Below are positions 25,901-39,469 of a stretch of DNA of 64,000 nt, one piece after another (the stretch's first letter is position 1; each line of letters starts with the position of its first letter). The translations under genes and the position numbers were made by a program. The notes beneath the pieces were generated by a model. That model was not told where the DNA came from. It saw nothing but the letters and a program-made list of their open reading frames with translations, and did not search any database. Where the stretch lies: assembly GCF_001540865.1 (NCBI RefSeq), contig NC_033628.1, forward strand, positions 1,674,001 to 1,738,000, in the 5' to 3' direction. This DNA is from Ananas comosus (taxonomy: Eukaryota > Streptophyta > Magnoliopsida > Poales > Bromeliaceae).

Positions 25901-28900
25901 ACCTGAATGGGCACCCGAACCCGAAACTAGGCCCGAATTGGAGCCTGCATAAAGGCCAGTAATATATACTGTGTCTTTATATTTAATAGTTTGGTATGAA
26001 ATGTTATAGTTGTCTTCATGTTATAGTTGTGAAACTAGCTTATTGCTGTTTAGTTAATCTGCTTCTGCTAATGATATGGTTAGGACAAAATGGCTGTCAG
26101 AATATCTAGTAATGGTAGAATAGGTTTTGAGCTGAAGAAACATCCATATTGGGACAAATATTGTTGTGTGTTTAAATCTTTTTTAAATCTCTGTTAATGC
26201 TAGAACAGATTTTAAATCTCTATTAACAATTAAACCAGATTTCAGTTTTGGGTAGGCTTTGGCTTCGGATTTAGATTTCTAAAATTGTTTGGTGTTGGAT
26301 TTTGTTTCACTTTCAGTTCTTGTAAAAACCACTCCGAATCCGCTTCATTAACATCCCTATTCAAAGAAGAATTTTCGAAATATAAAACAAAATAAAGGTA
26401 GACCATGACAGGAAATCCAGAGAAAGGATATCCCGCTGTAGAAAGCTCACCTGATTCTTGTATGCTTCTAGAAGAGTTAATAAAGGGTTCATCATGCTAT
26501 GGCCCATCTCAAACAAAGCCTTTTGAGTTCGAGGCTGAGTAGCTCTAGCCGCTCCCCTCAACCGTTCCAGCAAGCAACTGACCTATACAAATCTTTATGT
26601 TAAGGCTTGCTTTTCAGTACTACCTTCAGATAATGTCAGAGTATGCTAACCATATATATTGCATCTGCTTGCTGTGCAACAGCCTTGAGATCATTCCTAC
26701 TGGAGTTATCTACAAGGCATGCTACAATTGGTCCCAAGAGATCTCTCAAATACCTATAAAGCATCCAACACTGACATGCTTAGGATATCTAGGGCTGTAA
26801 TTGTTTAGTCAGAAGAATAGTGCTCAAAATAGACTCACTGAGCAGATGCCTCAGAATCTTTTATGAAGGAAGCTGCACAAACAAGTGTTTCTGCAAGGGA
26901 ACGCTGTGAGAAGATGTCAGATAAGCATGAAAGATATTCATAATGCAACAATGTGAAGAGAAAAAGCATTCAATATAGAGAGTAGCTCTTACTTGTATAC
27001 GAGCATTTACTGAAAATAAGGCTCTCTCATTTGCAAAAGCTCTTGCAAGATCACGCCAAGAGTCCTGAAAAGTAAAAAAGAAAAATATAACAATCTGGAC
27101 AGACGAGAGATAGGAACAAATGAAAGCCTGCCGATAAGTTCAAAAATTAGAGAAGAAGGCTGGCTAATCATCAACTTTGCCATTTTTCACCAACGATGCA
27201 GCACATCTAGTCCTTTACTGGTGTGGCATGCTTATTGCTTGTTAAAGTACTGCTTAACCTAAGAATGAGTCTTCTTTATTTCTAGCAGTTTCCCTTTTAA
27301 TGTCTGTTTTTTTTTTCCAGTTTCATTGAATTATGAAGTCAGATGTCTTGAATAGCCTAACAATAAACGAAGCAAACATATTTAAAAAAAGAGAGGTCTA
27401 TAAATGTAAAATAACAAAGGTAATTATATTAACAACACACCTGTTTTTTTGGTAGAAGACATTTATTTATTATAGATATGCACCAAGGGGGAACAAACAT
27501 ATAGAATCAATGTATAATGTATGTTAACTGCCAATAACAGGAAGATAACACTGAACAAGTAAAAATTATGGCCCTGATAGACATATATGCATTTCAAATC
27601 AATCCAAGAACTCGCAAAACATTATAAAAATGAGAAGTAAAATGAGACAAAGAAGGGAATCACAAATTTTCAGCTCATTTAAAGATCGATTCAGAGGTAC
27701 TATCACATAGTATTCAGGATTCAGGAGTAACAATAAAGCTGCAGCAATATATACTGAAAAATAACAATAGATAGCTTGTTGGCTGTATGTGGATGCCAGC
27801 TAAGAACTACCAAATAAACATGATCATACGTTTGAAAGTGCAAAAACAAATGTAAAGTTCAGCTAACTTGGCAAGCAGCACGCTTCACCTTCATAGTATG
27901 TGATTCATGTGCTAGGAAAGTAATAAACAGAACACAGCCAAAAGTCTCATTCATGGTAATAATTAACTTGGCCTCACCAGTAGAAGCAGCCGGACAGAGA
28001 TCTGCTTATGTCTAACAAGTGCTGCAAGAAGTTTTTGACATGTGAGTGCCTGACAAAAGGACTACAGATATTAGATATGCCTCCCAACAGCAGTAAGCAA
28101 AAAGATATCAGTAAAATTGTATACAATAATTTTGAAATAAAAAATAAATAACCAACAAATTACCAAGTAATCAATTTCAATTACATCAAACTAAGATTCT
28201 CTTAGCAAGAGTAATATCTTGCTGAATCTCATAAATTCAAGTCACACTGGTTCTTCTCAAAAACTCCAATGATCAACAAACTAACATAACTACTGAACAA
28301 AGCAGAACAACACATGTATTATTTAATCACATGTGCATGTGTGTGTGCGCGTGTCACCGTAGGTGTTAACTAGCCGTTTTGCTAAAGAGATACTTGCATC
28401 CAAGTCCACAAATCATAGCATAGAAGTGTTTGGACATAGCCTGTAGACAATGCTTGCGGCCCACGCATAGCAGAAACTACTACTTTGTTGGAGAAAAGCA
28501 TTATGAGAAGAATCTAAATCATATTGAAACATATACCTGCAGCTCATTCTCTCCAGGATACAAAGTAAGAGTGGCCGCAGAGATGCGAACAACAGAATCA
28601 AGCACGAAATCTACTTGATTATGCTCCACTGCAAAAGTTAGTAAAATCTTTCTAGAAAATTGAGACTCATGCTGACTCCCATCATCATGATATGTTGTGC
28701 TGATTTGTTCCTTGCGCGTGTCAAGCGGAAGCAAATATGTAGCAACCCATCTAGCAAGGAACCATATCACTGCCTGTGCAGAGAAATGAATGTTAGAATC
28801 AAAATGCTGATATAAGATAGGTAAAATGACCCTGCCAATAGTCTGGTGTTCTTCTACAATCAAAGAAGAAACTGATGAGCGTGTTAAAATTCTTCCATAT

Positions 28901-31900
28901 TTACAGAAGGACAGTCTAATGCACAAGGTTCTCACAATCTCCGGGTTTACGGAGGCCTGATGTATAAAGTGTTATCCCATATATAGATTTGAGCCATGAG
29001 GCAAGCCATGAAACGGCCAAAGATCATCCTCGTGTAAATATTATGGTGAAAACGAATCAACATACAGGCTTTTTGCACTTGAATATACTATCCAGAGGTT
29101 GAAGCGGGGACTGGGTGATTCTAAGAGTTATCTACCTAAAGTATACTGAACAACAGAGAAAGTTGATTCTAAGAGCCAATCATCCAATTTGTCGGATAAA
29201 AGTTATATATATATAGAGAGAGAGAGAGAGAGTCCGGCTACTATGCTATCAATAGCATCAAGCACTTGGTGCTACCAAGTTTTCCACCATTAGATCTACC
29301 CCGTTAACCATTTCCACCCATTAGATCATCCTATTCAACTAACCACCCCACTCAACCCTAGAGGACCACTATCATCTTAACTGCACATCCCTTCATCCAA
29401 GGGCTGAAAACCTAACAGCACCAATGACTTAGTACTATTAATAGTATAATAGCCTAGTTCTATATAAATATATATATAGAGAGAGAGAGAGAGTTGAGCT
29501 CCTATGCTTTTAAAAGCACATCATTGGTGCTGGTGGGTTTTTGGCCTTTGGACAAAGATTTGTAGTGTTAGGATAATAATGGTCCCCTATGGTTTAGTGG
29601 GTGGTTGGTGGAATAGCATGATCTAAGGGATGGAATTGGTCAAAAGGATAGTTTTAATGGTAAAAAACTTGCAAGGACAAAGTGCTTGGTGCGTTTAAAA
29701 GCACCATAGCTGGACTCTATATATATATATTATAAAATAAAACCTATATAATTCATATTCAACATATCAAAGACTACCTCCATTAGTCGAGGACTAAAGT
29801 ACATTGATCTCATTTCCGTATCCAAACACTGCCTGGAAAATTGTATAATTGACCTGCATAAACAAAGCAAGAGCCATGTGCAATGATACCAAAATAATAA
29901 ATCAAAAGATGGCACTGGTACAATGGAAACACCAAAAAAAAAAAAGGAAAAACAAATCCAAACAGCAGTTATAAGTAAAAAATCAACAACTCAGCTACGG
30001 TCCCACTGATGTGGGATCCTAGAAGAGTATACTAGGAAACAGCCATACACACCAACTGCATGAAGTGGCTGTGCATCTGTGTACTGCTGCAGGTCCCCCA
30101 AAATGCTGCCCTTATTGGGCTGCTAATATGCTGATGTACATAATGTGGAGGGCTTTGATTGGTTCACGCACACAATTGTCCCATATAAGGTCACCAGCAC
30201 ATCAATGTTGTGGGGGTTTCCTAACTGCATTTGAATAATGTTATATGCTGAACCACAGTCTGTAGCAGTCATAGTCATTGCTACACACCCCTTGTGCTTT
30301 CTACTAATTTTGTAGCTTCTTCAGCTACCACTCAAACTCCAGGACATCCTAAGTTCCCTTTAATTTATGCCTTTCAAAGGCTGCATGTGCATCTCATTTT
30401 ACATAAAGCAGAAGTAATGCATCAACGTTGAACCAAAATGTCAGGCAACAACAGAAAAAGCAGTTTTTAAAGGTTTATGAAAGGCTTAGGACATATAAAA
30501 TGCTCAGAGGACTTCGATGAAATATCTGATAGGAACTCGGGCAGCTCAGGAAGAAGATTTCATTTGCTGCATTATATCAGAAGCAAAACAGTACTGTTAG
30601 AATTCAGACTTTGAGCATGGTTTTGAATGATCAGATTTGGGACTGAATGTGCTTGCTTTCTTATGACTAAATTCTGTATAGCCACATTTTCCTTTTTTCT
30701 TTTTTTTTTCCTTAAACTACACTCAGCAACTGACAAGAATAAAGTGATTGAAAACTGAAAAGTAAGATCATACCAGGACAATGCAACAACAGGATGATGT
30801 ACTGCTTCGACTACATTCAAAAAACCAGCTTGTAACGCTTCTGGAACCTGTTAAGTAATAAATACTTTCCATCGATATCAATATATAATGACTACTGCAG
30901 ACTTAACAAGATAGCAAATCAAATAAACCATGTTGGAGTAATTACAAGCGCAGTCTCGCCTTCGCCTGAATCAGTGAGAACATGACCAGTTATCAATAAG
31001 AGCCAATATAGCTCTTCCAGTGTTCGAGTGCTCTCATTTCCAGAAATTCTCTGCTAAGAAATTATGAGAACATTAGAATGCATAAATTTCAGTACATAAC
31101 AACAATTGGAAATAGTGCAGACTAAGGAGTAGCTCTACATATGAAGAGTGGCTACTTGTTAGCCAAAAGATGTCTGTACGTCAAAAATAAATGGTTAACA
31201 TTTCAATACATCTCACAATAATAATAGTGCAGTCCTATTTTATTTCTCCAGAGGATGATATCAGATCTTTCGCAAATTTTGCTGCTTCAGATTTCCAGGT
31301 TTTGATAAAGTCTTGACAACTCAACTAGCAGGAAAGATATAAGCATTATGAAACAACAACTAAAAGGACACTACTAGCTTATTTTAATTTGTCATATATT
31401 AACAAAACTTTGGACATAGAAGAAGTTAATAAGACGATGAAAGAGAAGAAAACACCAGAAAGAAAATTAGATTAGAACCAAGAAAAATTTCGACATAGAC
31501 ATGGAATATAATGACTACACAGATATGATGCCTGCTACAAACAATATAATATTATCAGGAATAAGATTTTCAATTAACTATCTCGTACATGACTTACAAT
31601 GGTTGAAAGATTTTTAGTAAGTTGATTAGCTTCTCACAAATCAAAAGGATGCACAAATACAAGAAATATGGATAAAGTTTCACTATAAAAAAAGGACTTA
31701 TAACAGATTGAATGAGTCAAAAACAAGTTTGATGACCTGACTCAGCAAGGAAAACCGTTCTGAAAACAGTCGAACAAGAAAAGGAACAGTCATGTCAGCT
31801 GCTGCACGTGCAATGAGAGCATACGAGGCTAACCTTTCATCTCGTTCTGCAAACCAGAGAGATTCATAGATGGAAAATATAGCAGTATAAGGACATAGAC

Positions 31901-33290
31901 TAGAGAGAACTTCACATGAAAATTGCAACAAGAGAAACTGCAGCATTTATAACATACTTGAAACAGAGGCATGAAAGTACTCCGTATCATCATTTTCATC
32001 AAGGGCAGAGTCAGCAGCAGCTATAACAAAGAAACCACAAGTTTACAGGTTTCAGATCCACTATCAGTTCATATAATAGAAACAAGCAAAATATTTATCA
32101 CAACGGACTTTTTTGCACAGTAACCCTATTAAAATTTCTAAGTTGCCAAATAATCCTTTCAAAATTTTATTTGGGAAACTAACCTGAGAAACACGGTAAA
32201 TCATTCACCATCTTTAGAAAGCGGTGAATGATTCACCGTTTTCATATTGTTATTTTATTTTTATATGTTGGGAGGATTTTTTTTAAGGTTGTTAAGATTG
32301 TATGAAGATTATTAAATTTTTATTTATGGTTAAAATTATATAGATAGATTGTTAAGATATTTAAGTTGTAAGGATTATATGTGATTTGTTGAAATCTTAA
32401 AAAAAAAAAATGATAAATCATTCACCTTTTATACTTTAAGAGAAAGGCGGTGAACCATTTACTGCCTCTAATAGAAAAGAAAAAGACGGTGAATGATTCA
32501 CCGTCTTCTAAATTTCATTAAAGACGGTAAATTATTGACCATTTTTCAATTATTTTTATACCCCAACAGTGAGTTGGATGAAATAGGGTTATTTCAACAA
32601 ATAAATTTTTTACAAGATTATTTAGCCAATTATAAATTTTTAAAGGGTTAAAATGAAAAAAAAATCCCTATCACAACCATGATATTTGAAATGAGTATTT
32701 TATTTTATTTAGCAATCTTCAAAGAAATAAAAACATTTGTTAACTAAAGAATACCTTTTAAATGCGACTCTACAATAGTATTAAATAAACTGGAAGCTGC
32801 AAATACTCTATCATGGGGGAGTATAGTCTTATCACCATCCATTTGCTGCATAAGAAAAAGAAAGGCAATGGTCAGCTAAAAAGTGACCATCCCCAAAAAG
32901 AAAACGAAGAATACGACAAGAAGAAAATTTTCAATTGGTACAAAAAAGACAAGGAAACAAGAACAAGCAGCAAAATAAAATCTACGTAAAAAAATAGTTT
33001 TGCTCTAGATCCATTTCAAAGAAGATAAACAACCACATTAGCCACCAGTGAACTAGTATAAGCACAGAGAGTAGCAGAAGAATGCAAATTGTCAAAGAAG
33101 AGAATGGGACAAAAGACTATAGGGTACCCCAAGCGTGACACTCCATGTCTCCAACAATATATCAAGAGCATCAGCACTCCATGTTTCCTCTTCATCCTGG
33201 TTGACTGTAAGGATCTTAACAACTTCAGAAGTCAAGGAGGACAATACGTGAATGGTACCATAAGGCCTGAAAAGTGATCGAGGACAATAA

Positions 33291-33356
<66 letters not shown>

Positions 33357-36300
33357 CAATAAGACATGAAATGACACTATAGAGAAAAAAGGATTATGCA
33401 GTAAGCAAGTTTTGGAACAAGATTTGATTGTACCAAATATTCTGTAGTCAGGCGAACAATCAAAAAAGATAAATTTGTTCAAGGATGATAGCAACATTAG
33501 ACAAATTAGTTCAGGAAAAAGTAATCTGCACTTGCATGTATCAACTGACCTTACAGACGTTAGGAGGTTGTCAAAAAGCATGGCACTAGTTAAAGATGCC
33601 ATTGAAAGCAATGCATGGCAACCGTCAATGAACTCACTGGACAAAGAAAATTAAGAGCAAAAGGAGGCAATCATCAATATCAATTAACTTAATGAAATTT
33701 GACTTTTAAGCCTAAAGCTTAATGAAGTTCCAAAAAAGACCTTTCACTTTGTCCGGATTGAATTGATGCTGAAATAACATCAGGAGGATCAATCCACTGA
33801 ATGATAGCTGACAATATTAGTGCAATGTGCTTAATTTGTGTCTCTCCATTATCTGAAAAACAATAGATTGTTAGACCAATCTGTCAAAGGTGAAATTGCA
33901 GAAATTTAATTATGATATCACCTATCAAGAAGAAAGAAGGTTATGATCGAAAAAGAAGCTTAATTGCGGATTAGACCAAATACCATGTACGATGCTCCCA
34001 TGATTTTCTACAGTCTATGCTGCATACTCACCAATATGGAATATAGATATGGCATGACACTGATACAGCAATTCGACAAATTCAAAAAAAAATACTAAGA
34101 TAAAATACATAGGGATACAGGAATATAAGATTATTTTAAACATGTGTATGAATATAAGCCAAAGTAGCATGACACAGAAAAGACATCTGACAAAAAATCT
34201 TCTGTATACATATGTTTTTACCAGAAGGAAACACAGCTCCTGCCAAGGAGCAAAGTTGCACTATAAGTTGCCGAGCGGACACTGCAATAGGAGAATCAAT
34301 CCAAAGAGTGTCGTACGAACATTTTTCCCGGAGTGTAGCATAAAAATTCAAAAGCCAGCTAGTATGACCACTTGATATCAAAACATCATTCCAAGTAGGC
34401 CCTGGCTACAAGTACCATAAAGGAGCAGAGTTACAAGCGATAAGATAAGACAAACATTGCATGCAATATATGAGAAAACAGGACCTACCTTTACCAACGA
34501 ATGATCAAATTTCTTCAGCATTACAGCGTCATGCCTAATCCCAGATGTCAATGTATTTATTCTAGAATGAGAGTTGTCAGGTTCATTAGCAGTATGCTTG
34601 AAATCCCAGTTCAAGATCTGAAACATGAGACGCAAGGCTGCAGAACAAACTTTTTCTTCTGGAACACTTGTAGGGTGTTCTAAAATTTTGTTTGAGACAC
34701 TTAACAGAGCAGCTTGGGCCCAGCAATAGAACTCCTTCCAGAATGAAAATTAATGTCATAAAAAAGAATCTTACAAACAAACAAATACCCCCTAAAAGAT
34801 GTGTAAACAAAATACACTTTAAAGTTTAGGCATGAAGACAAACACGGAGTAAAGGGAATTCAAAGTTCATAAAACCTTCAAATAGTTCATCTCCAGAAAA
34901 GATTGGCACTGCTCATGGAACTCTCTAGGAAGGCCCAAATCAGAGGAGGTTGAAGGTGAGAATTCTGACACCTGGACCAAGAAAAAATGAATTTACTAAC
35001 TCAAAAAGCTGCAAGAACAGTGATGGACCTTCAAGCAAACACAGTTGATAATGGGTACCAAGGATTCCACAAAATTGATCCCTACAAACTGTGGGCCAGA
35101 GCCATGGTTGCCCAAAATAGATTGCTTCACCTGAGAAGAAAATTGTTAGACATCTGCAAAAGAATTCTGAATTCTTGAGATATTTCAGATTAAAAGAACC
35201 TAAATTCAATCCCAAAAAACAGCTCATAACACAAAATGTTGGAATGTCAGACTAAATGATTCAGTGAACCATAGAGAGATACCTCAAAAAGAATAGCTGC
35301 CTTCTCCGCTTCAGGAAATTCTAGCCTATAAACAAACTCATACACATCAGAATATGCATGCAGCACACCAAATTTCCAAGCCTCGAAAAGCCACAACAGA
35401 TCAAATTCAACATAGTGAGACAAAAAAAAAAAAGGGTCATCAAGAAAAGAATCATAGTGAAGAAATTCTTGTAACAAGATAGCATAATAGATAATTGCAA
35501 TGACTGAAACCAGCATAATCAGCTAGAATGCAAATAAAATATTATCATTACATAATTTAGCCTGGCATGTTCATCCCGTTATAACAGAGATTGCACAGCC
35601 AGCACTCAACAGGGCTTGTGCATAAGCCTCTCTCTATCTTACCAGTCAATATAGACCATGGGAAAAACAATGTAGATTGAAGTAGACATTGAATTAGAAT
35701 CTCGATATTGCCGAAGTAACTATTCATGCAACCATGTGACTTGGATGATCTCTTCTGTACATCAAGCCCAATACGTGTAATGTTAAGTTTCTTTATGTCA
35801 CTTGTTTTAGGATGATGCGCACTTGTTATTCGTATCCATTATCCTCACACCCTTCTAATCAAGTTTATTTATGAGTTTCAAATGGTAAAGGAACCAAATA
35901 TATAGTCAATTTACAATTGCAGAGAATTCTGGCTGGGAAGTTAACATTAACCTAATCTGCTGATCCCCTAACCACTCAAGAGTCAAAGCCAACATCAAAG
36001 GTGGTGATGCACTCAATGCAAACAGACAGACAAAGTAGAAAGAGGGAAAAACTATGCTAGAAGTGCAGGAACTTTCAAAGAATATCAAGAATTAGTCTTA
36101 TATGGCCATTATAACCAATACAAGGAAAAAAAACTAATCTAACAAAGATAAACAGTCAAGCGTCAATGAATATCATAATTTAAGATAATGAGAATCGTTA
36201 TTTAAGATAATCATATGCACAGGATTCTACCAGATCTGAAGCAACATCCTAGAGCAAGAAGACCCAAACACATGATAAATTGCACTAAATGAGGCATGAA

Positions 36301-38194
36301 ACTTTTGACAGTCAAGCAACTTACCAGCCTCTTTTTAACAATCGAGCAGCCACAGCGGAAACTTTTGATTGTACATAGGCATCAGGGGCACTCGCATGCT
36401 CCATGACATACTGCAGGCAGAATCTACAATAGAAAGAATGATATTTCACTTACTCATATAACAGTACATTCATATACACAAAGCCAGACTCATCTACAAT
36501 GTACAATGAGCATACATGATCAAACTTCTTTTGTTCTCATCTATTAGAATTCCCCATTCCCTTATTGCTGCATCTCCGATTGCTCCAGCAGCCTGAAACC
36601 TTGCATTCGGTACTTTAGAAGTTTCTGAAAAAGAGCAGCATCAGTTATGGTACCAATGTAGATGGGGAGAAACAATAAAAGAAAGGGATTGACTGCAGGC
36701 AACTAGTCCTTAAACAATCACCTTTAGACTCCACTCTGAACCAAGATGGCTCAATTTATATTCAACCAGGCATTACGCTCGTAAGAGTTATATGAAAACT
36801 TGAAAAGCTCCATAACTAACATATTAATCTGCATTTGACGACGTATTGCTTCATTTGATGGCAAAAAAGAATACAATCAATACATGTTCAGGCATAGGCA
36901 CTGACTTGCATTAAAACTCAAAGATTTGACATGATTCAACGTAACCTTATGCCGCGCAAAGAGGAGTCAATTCTGTAAATTCACAAAAGAAATCAATCTT
37001 GATACATTATTCACTTATATTGTCGTTTATTTGATTATCATGGAACTAAATCTGCAGTGACTAAATTTCTCTTAACTACCACTAATGTCAATTTTTGGCC
37101 TCTCTCTACTTCTAATCGCATCACCTTGTTAAATCGTCTCTCTTTTCGAGAATTCTACATTATGCATGGCCATGCCTCATTTTTGTGCCGACAATCATGC
37201 TCATGTAGATAAAAGTGAGAGAAGTGTCAATTAAAACTTGTGACCTACAGTTTCAAATGGTTCAAGATACATCATAAACTAAATAATGTGATGATGTTGC
37301 AAGAAAATATATATATCTATTTCTGATATAAAAAGTGATTAAGATCCCATATGATAAATTGAATTAAACAAGAAAATGCTAGGACATCTATAATGGAGCA
37401 TTTCATGCAGCAGAAAGCAATGATTGCAAGAAAAGGTTGGCCATAGTGTCATAAAAGCACCAAGAAATATATAATAAAAAATATTGATGAAGATCCTCCT
37501 TCCATATTGTTGGTAAGGCTCTCTAAACTTGAAATCATTGATTCGAACGAGGTGTATATATGGGAAATGAACGCAGAGATGCTATTATTCCTCCCTTCTT
37601 TAAGTATTTCAAACAGTTTAGCCCCATGTATATGCTTTTATAAATTCACCTTAACAATACAAACAGAAGATATAAAAAAAGAAACTAATCCAAGAACTTG
37701 TGTCTTTGCAATTATTTTCCGGTAATAATCCTGTCAACCAAAGGGTAAAGCTCCACAAGAGAACATACCAATAATGAATCGGCACGTCTGATAAGGCATA
37801 TGAGAAGAATGCAGCGACGCGATAACCGATTCTGCTTCAGCCGGATTCATATGCATCTGCACAATCAAGAAATCAAATATATAACCAAGAAATATGAAAT
37901 TAATCTCTCTACCTTCACAAAATCTACAAATAATCATGCTCTAACAAAAGAACGGTGGGGTTTCTTTATAAATTAATCCTACAACCATCTACGAGATACG
38001 GTAACATTAATCCAGATTCTCAGTAAACACATTTGATGGCTGATGGAAACCATAGCAAGAAACGATCGCGGAGTCCAGTAGGGTTTACGATGGGGGAGGA
38101 GAGTAACCTGGATTAGAGAGCAAGCGTGCTCGATCGCGTTCATGGTGGCCTGGAGATGGGCCAAATCCGGGAGCCCTCCGGGAAACCCTTGCAT
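21015..38194 (-). CDS. XPO4: Exportin-4, complete, 32 exons
   Basis: Karyopherin-beta nuclear export receptor made of HEAT-type helical repeats; in animals it exports eIF5A and Smad3. Exons: 38108-38194, 37769-37856, 36516-36624, 36325-36423, 35283-35325, 35059-35130, 34876-34971, 34489-34734, 34222-34405, 33741-33852, 33550-33636, 33128-33266, 32755-32845, 31958-32020, 31737-31846, 30946-31053, 30774-30847, 29778-29853, 28537-28773, 27978-28049, 26993-27064, 26839-26903, 26651-26753, 26451-26582, 25542-25685, 24545-24652, 24420-24470, 24270-24347, 24076-24189, 22014-22210, 21722-21791, 21015-21203. All phases agree: 3,516 nt, about 1,171 aa, the family's usual size. Diagnostic stretches include DAAIREWGILIDENKRS, VCSAALRLMFQILNWDF, LEELYWLLLITGHVL and the C-terminal QRFRKNLHEFLVEVSGF. 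Exon 16 may start 3 bases later (tandem acceptor). Introns 11, 13, 18 and 24 carry repeats; intron 29 is GC-AG. Confidence 0.95.
22853..22909. repeat. (CA)n(TA)n microsatellite in XPO4 intron 29
   Basis: About 45 bases of AC repeat followed by AT repeat inside the GC-AG intron of XPO4. No associated MITE body was seen. Confidence 0.9.
25790..26365. mobile_element. Degenerate hAT-like fragment in XPO4 intron 24
   Basis: A stretch with texture unlike the surrounding intron (AACCTGAACCGGCAGTTTT, GGGCACCCGAACCCGAAAC). Its right end, read in inverse, is TAGGGATGTTAATGAAGCGG, resembling hAT-type terminal sequences. I could not find a clear matching left end, so the element is either truncated or misassigned. 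Confidence 0.35.
29232..29460. mobile_element. Micron-like MITE, copy 3 (XPO4 intron 18)
   Basis: Enters from a TA/GA microsatellite and leaves into another. The left end GTCCGGCTACTATGCTATCA and the right end TAGTATAATAGCCTAGTTC are imperfect inverses. Internal motifs (CATTAGATC, AACCACCCCACTCAACCCTA) match copies 1 and 2 in reverse orientation. It is immediately followed by copy 4. Confidence 0.75.
29494..29717. mobile_element. Micron-like MITE, copy 4 (XPO4 intron 18)
   Basis: Lies next to copy 3, separated by about 33 bases of TA/GA microsatellite. The left end GTTGAGCTCCTATGCTTTTA and the right end TTTAAAAGCACCATAGCTGG are inverses over most of their length. It carries the GGTTTAGTGGGTGGTTGG internal motif, inverted relative to copy 3. 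Confidence 0.7.
32108..32665. mobile_element. Mutator-type MITE with internal palindromes (XPO4 intron 13)
   Basis: Long imperfect terminal inverted repeats: left TAACCCTATTAAAATTTC then GCCAAATAATCC, right (in inverse) TAACCCTTTAAAAATTTA then GGCTAAATAATC, over about 60 bases. The interior repeats the palindrome GGTGAATGATTCACC, at 32222-32238 and, with 10-base arms, at 32485-32505. No ORF. Long arms and a non-coding interior suit a MULE-derived MITE; target duplications were not resolved. Confidence 0.6.
33293..33353. repeat. (AT)n of about 61 bases next to XPO4 exon 12
   Basis: A pure AT run whose near end is about 27 bases from the 3' splice site of XPO4 exon 12, in the branch-point and pyrimidine-tract zone. 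It is the longest pure dinucleotide tract in an XPO4 intron. Confidence 0.95.
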
Positions 38195-38260
38195 CTTCGC
38201 TCCTTCTACAGCTTCTTCTTCCTTCGTCTTTCTAGGGTTTCGGAAACTAGGGTTCCTCAG

Positions 38261-38304
<44 letters not shown>

Positions 38305-39400
38305 GAGAATGAGAGAGAGCGAGTGAGTGATAGGGGAGAAGCTCGGTTTTATAGGCAGCGTCGCGGGGTTAAAAAGCACCCGAGAACGGTGCGCGAGAGC
38401 CGAGAGAGGAGGGGGACGCCAAATTACAAGAAAGCCCTTGGAGTAAATACGGCAATTGCTCAAAAAACAATGCCGACTTTACGAGGAATTCTACACTGTC
38501 ACACTTGCACCACGTCATCAATAACAAGCCAATCACATTCATTCTTTTCAAACAAAAGTACAATAAAAATACTTTTTTACAATCATGATGGGATATATAT
38601 TCTTAAAAGGATTAACTTGATTGGTTTGTTACGCCACGTCACTAATATACCCGTTGCATTCTAGAATTTTTCCGACTTTACGGCCCCGTGCAGCTTATTG
38701 CCGAAAAAGCAATATAGCATTATTTATTAAAAAATTTTATTATATTTTATTAATTTATGTAAAAATAATTATCCTGCAATCAAAGGCTCAGCTCGGGATT
38801 GCGAAAAATTTGCAATATGTACAACACAAAATACAATAAAAAATTTATTATATTTATTTTTAAATATAATAAATATAACATTATGTTTGACATAGTAATT
38901 GTAATATATTTTCTACCGTCCCAATAAAAAATAAAAAAAATATCTTTTTTATACACTCAACTCTTTTTTATCTACTGTTTTAGCAAACGGGCCCTAAATA
39001 GTTAACATATATTAGTATTTTTTAAAATCCATGATAAATTAGAAAGGAAAATATTACGTGCCCTCCTATTTATAAATATAAATCTTATAATTCTTTTACT
39101 CTAGAGTTCACAAAAATTCAAACTGAGTTTTAGTTTAAAAAATATATAATTAATGAGACAAATTGAGTGTGAGAGTCCTAAGATGAATAAAGTGTTGCGC
39201 TGTAAACATTCAATTTTGTTGTTTTAGAAAGAATAATAAAATATTACCTGATTTAACTTTTTTTTAATATTTTTTATGTACTAGCCTGAGAATGTAAAAT
39301 AAGTTAGAAAGTGGGATAATTACGGCTCCAAAGTGTTTATTTTTTAATCAAACAAGTAGTAGCTTAATTTTTTTTTTTAACTTAAATATTAGTTCAACTG
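38195..39400 (-). promoter_or_regulatory. XPO4 promoter/5' UTR with two telo-boxes and a GA/CT tract
   Basis: Directly upstream of the XPO4 ATG. On the gene's strand there are two AACCCTAG telo-box motifs (38232-38240 and 38247-38254) next to a CT tract (38263-38301), a layout common in plant housekeeping 5' UTRs. Farther out, about 38682-38992, GGCCCCGTGCAGC and GCAAACGGGCC may be ends of a decayed MITE. Confidence 0.5.
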
Positions 39401-39469
39401 AAAAATACTTTTAATTTAAAAATCACTTATGGCTTAGCGTTGCTCAAAAATCATCTAACCGGGCCCCTT

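Noticed and set aside
33092..33644. ORFs with long YIYIYI runs
   Set aside because: Translation of (AT)n joined to XPO4 exon 11 or 12 shadows.
38682..38992. GGCCCCGT...ACGGGCC as a complete MITE
   Set aside because: End sequences match too poorly and no target duplication was clear; mentioned only within the XPO4 upstream region.
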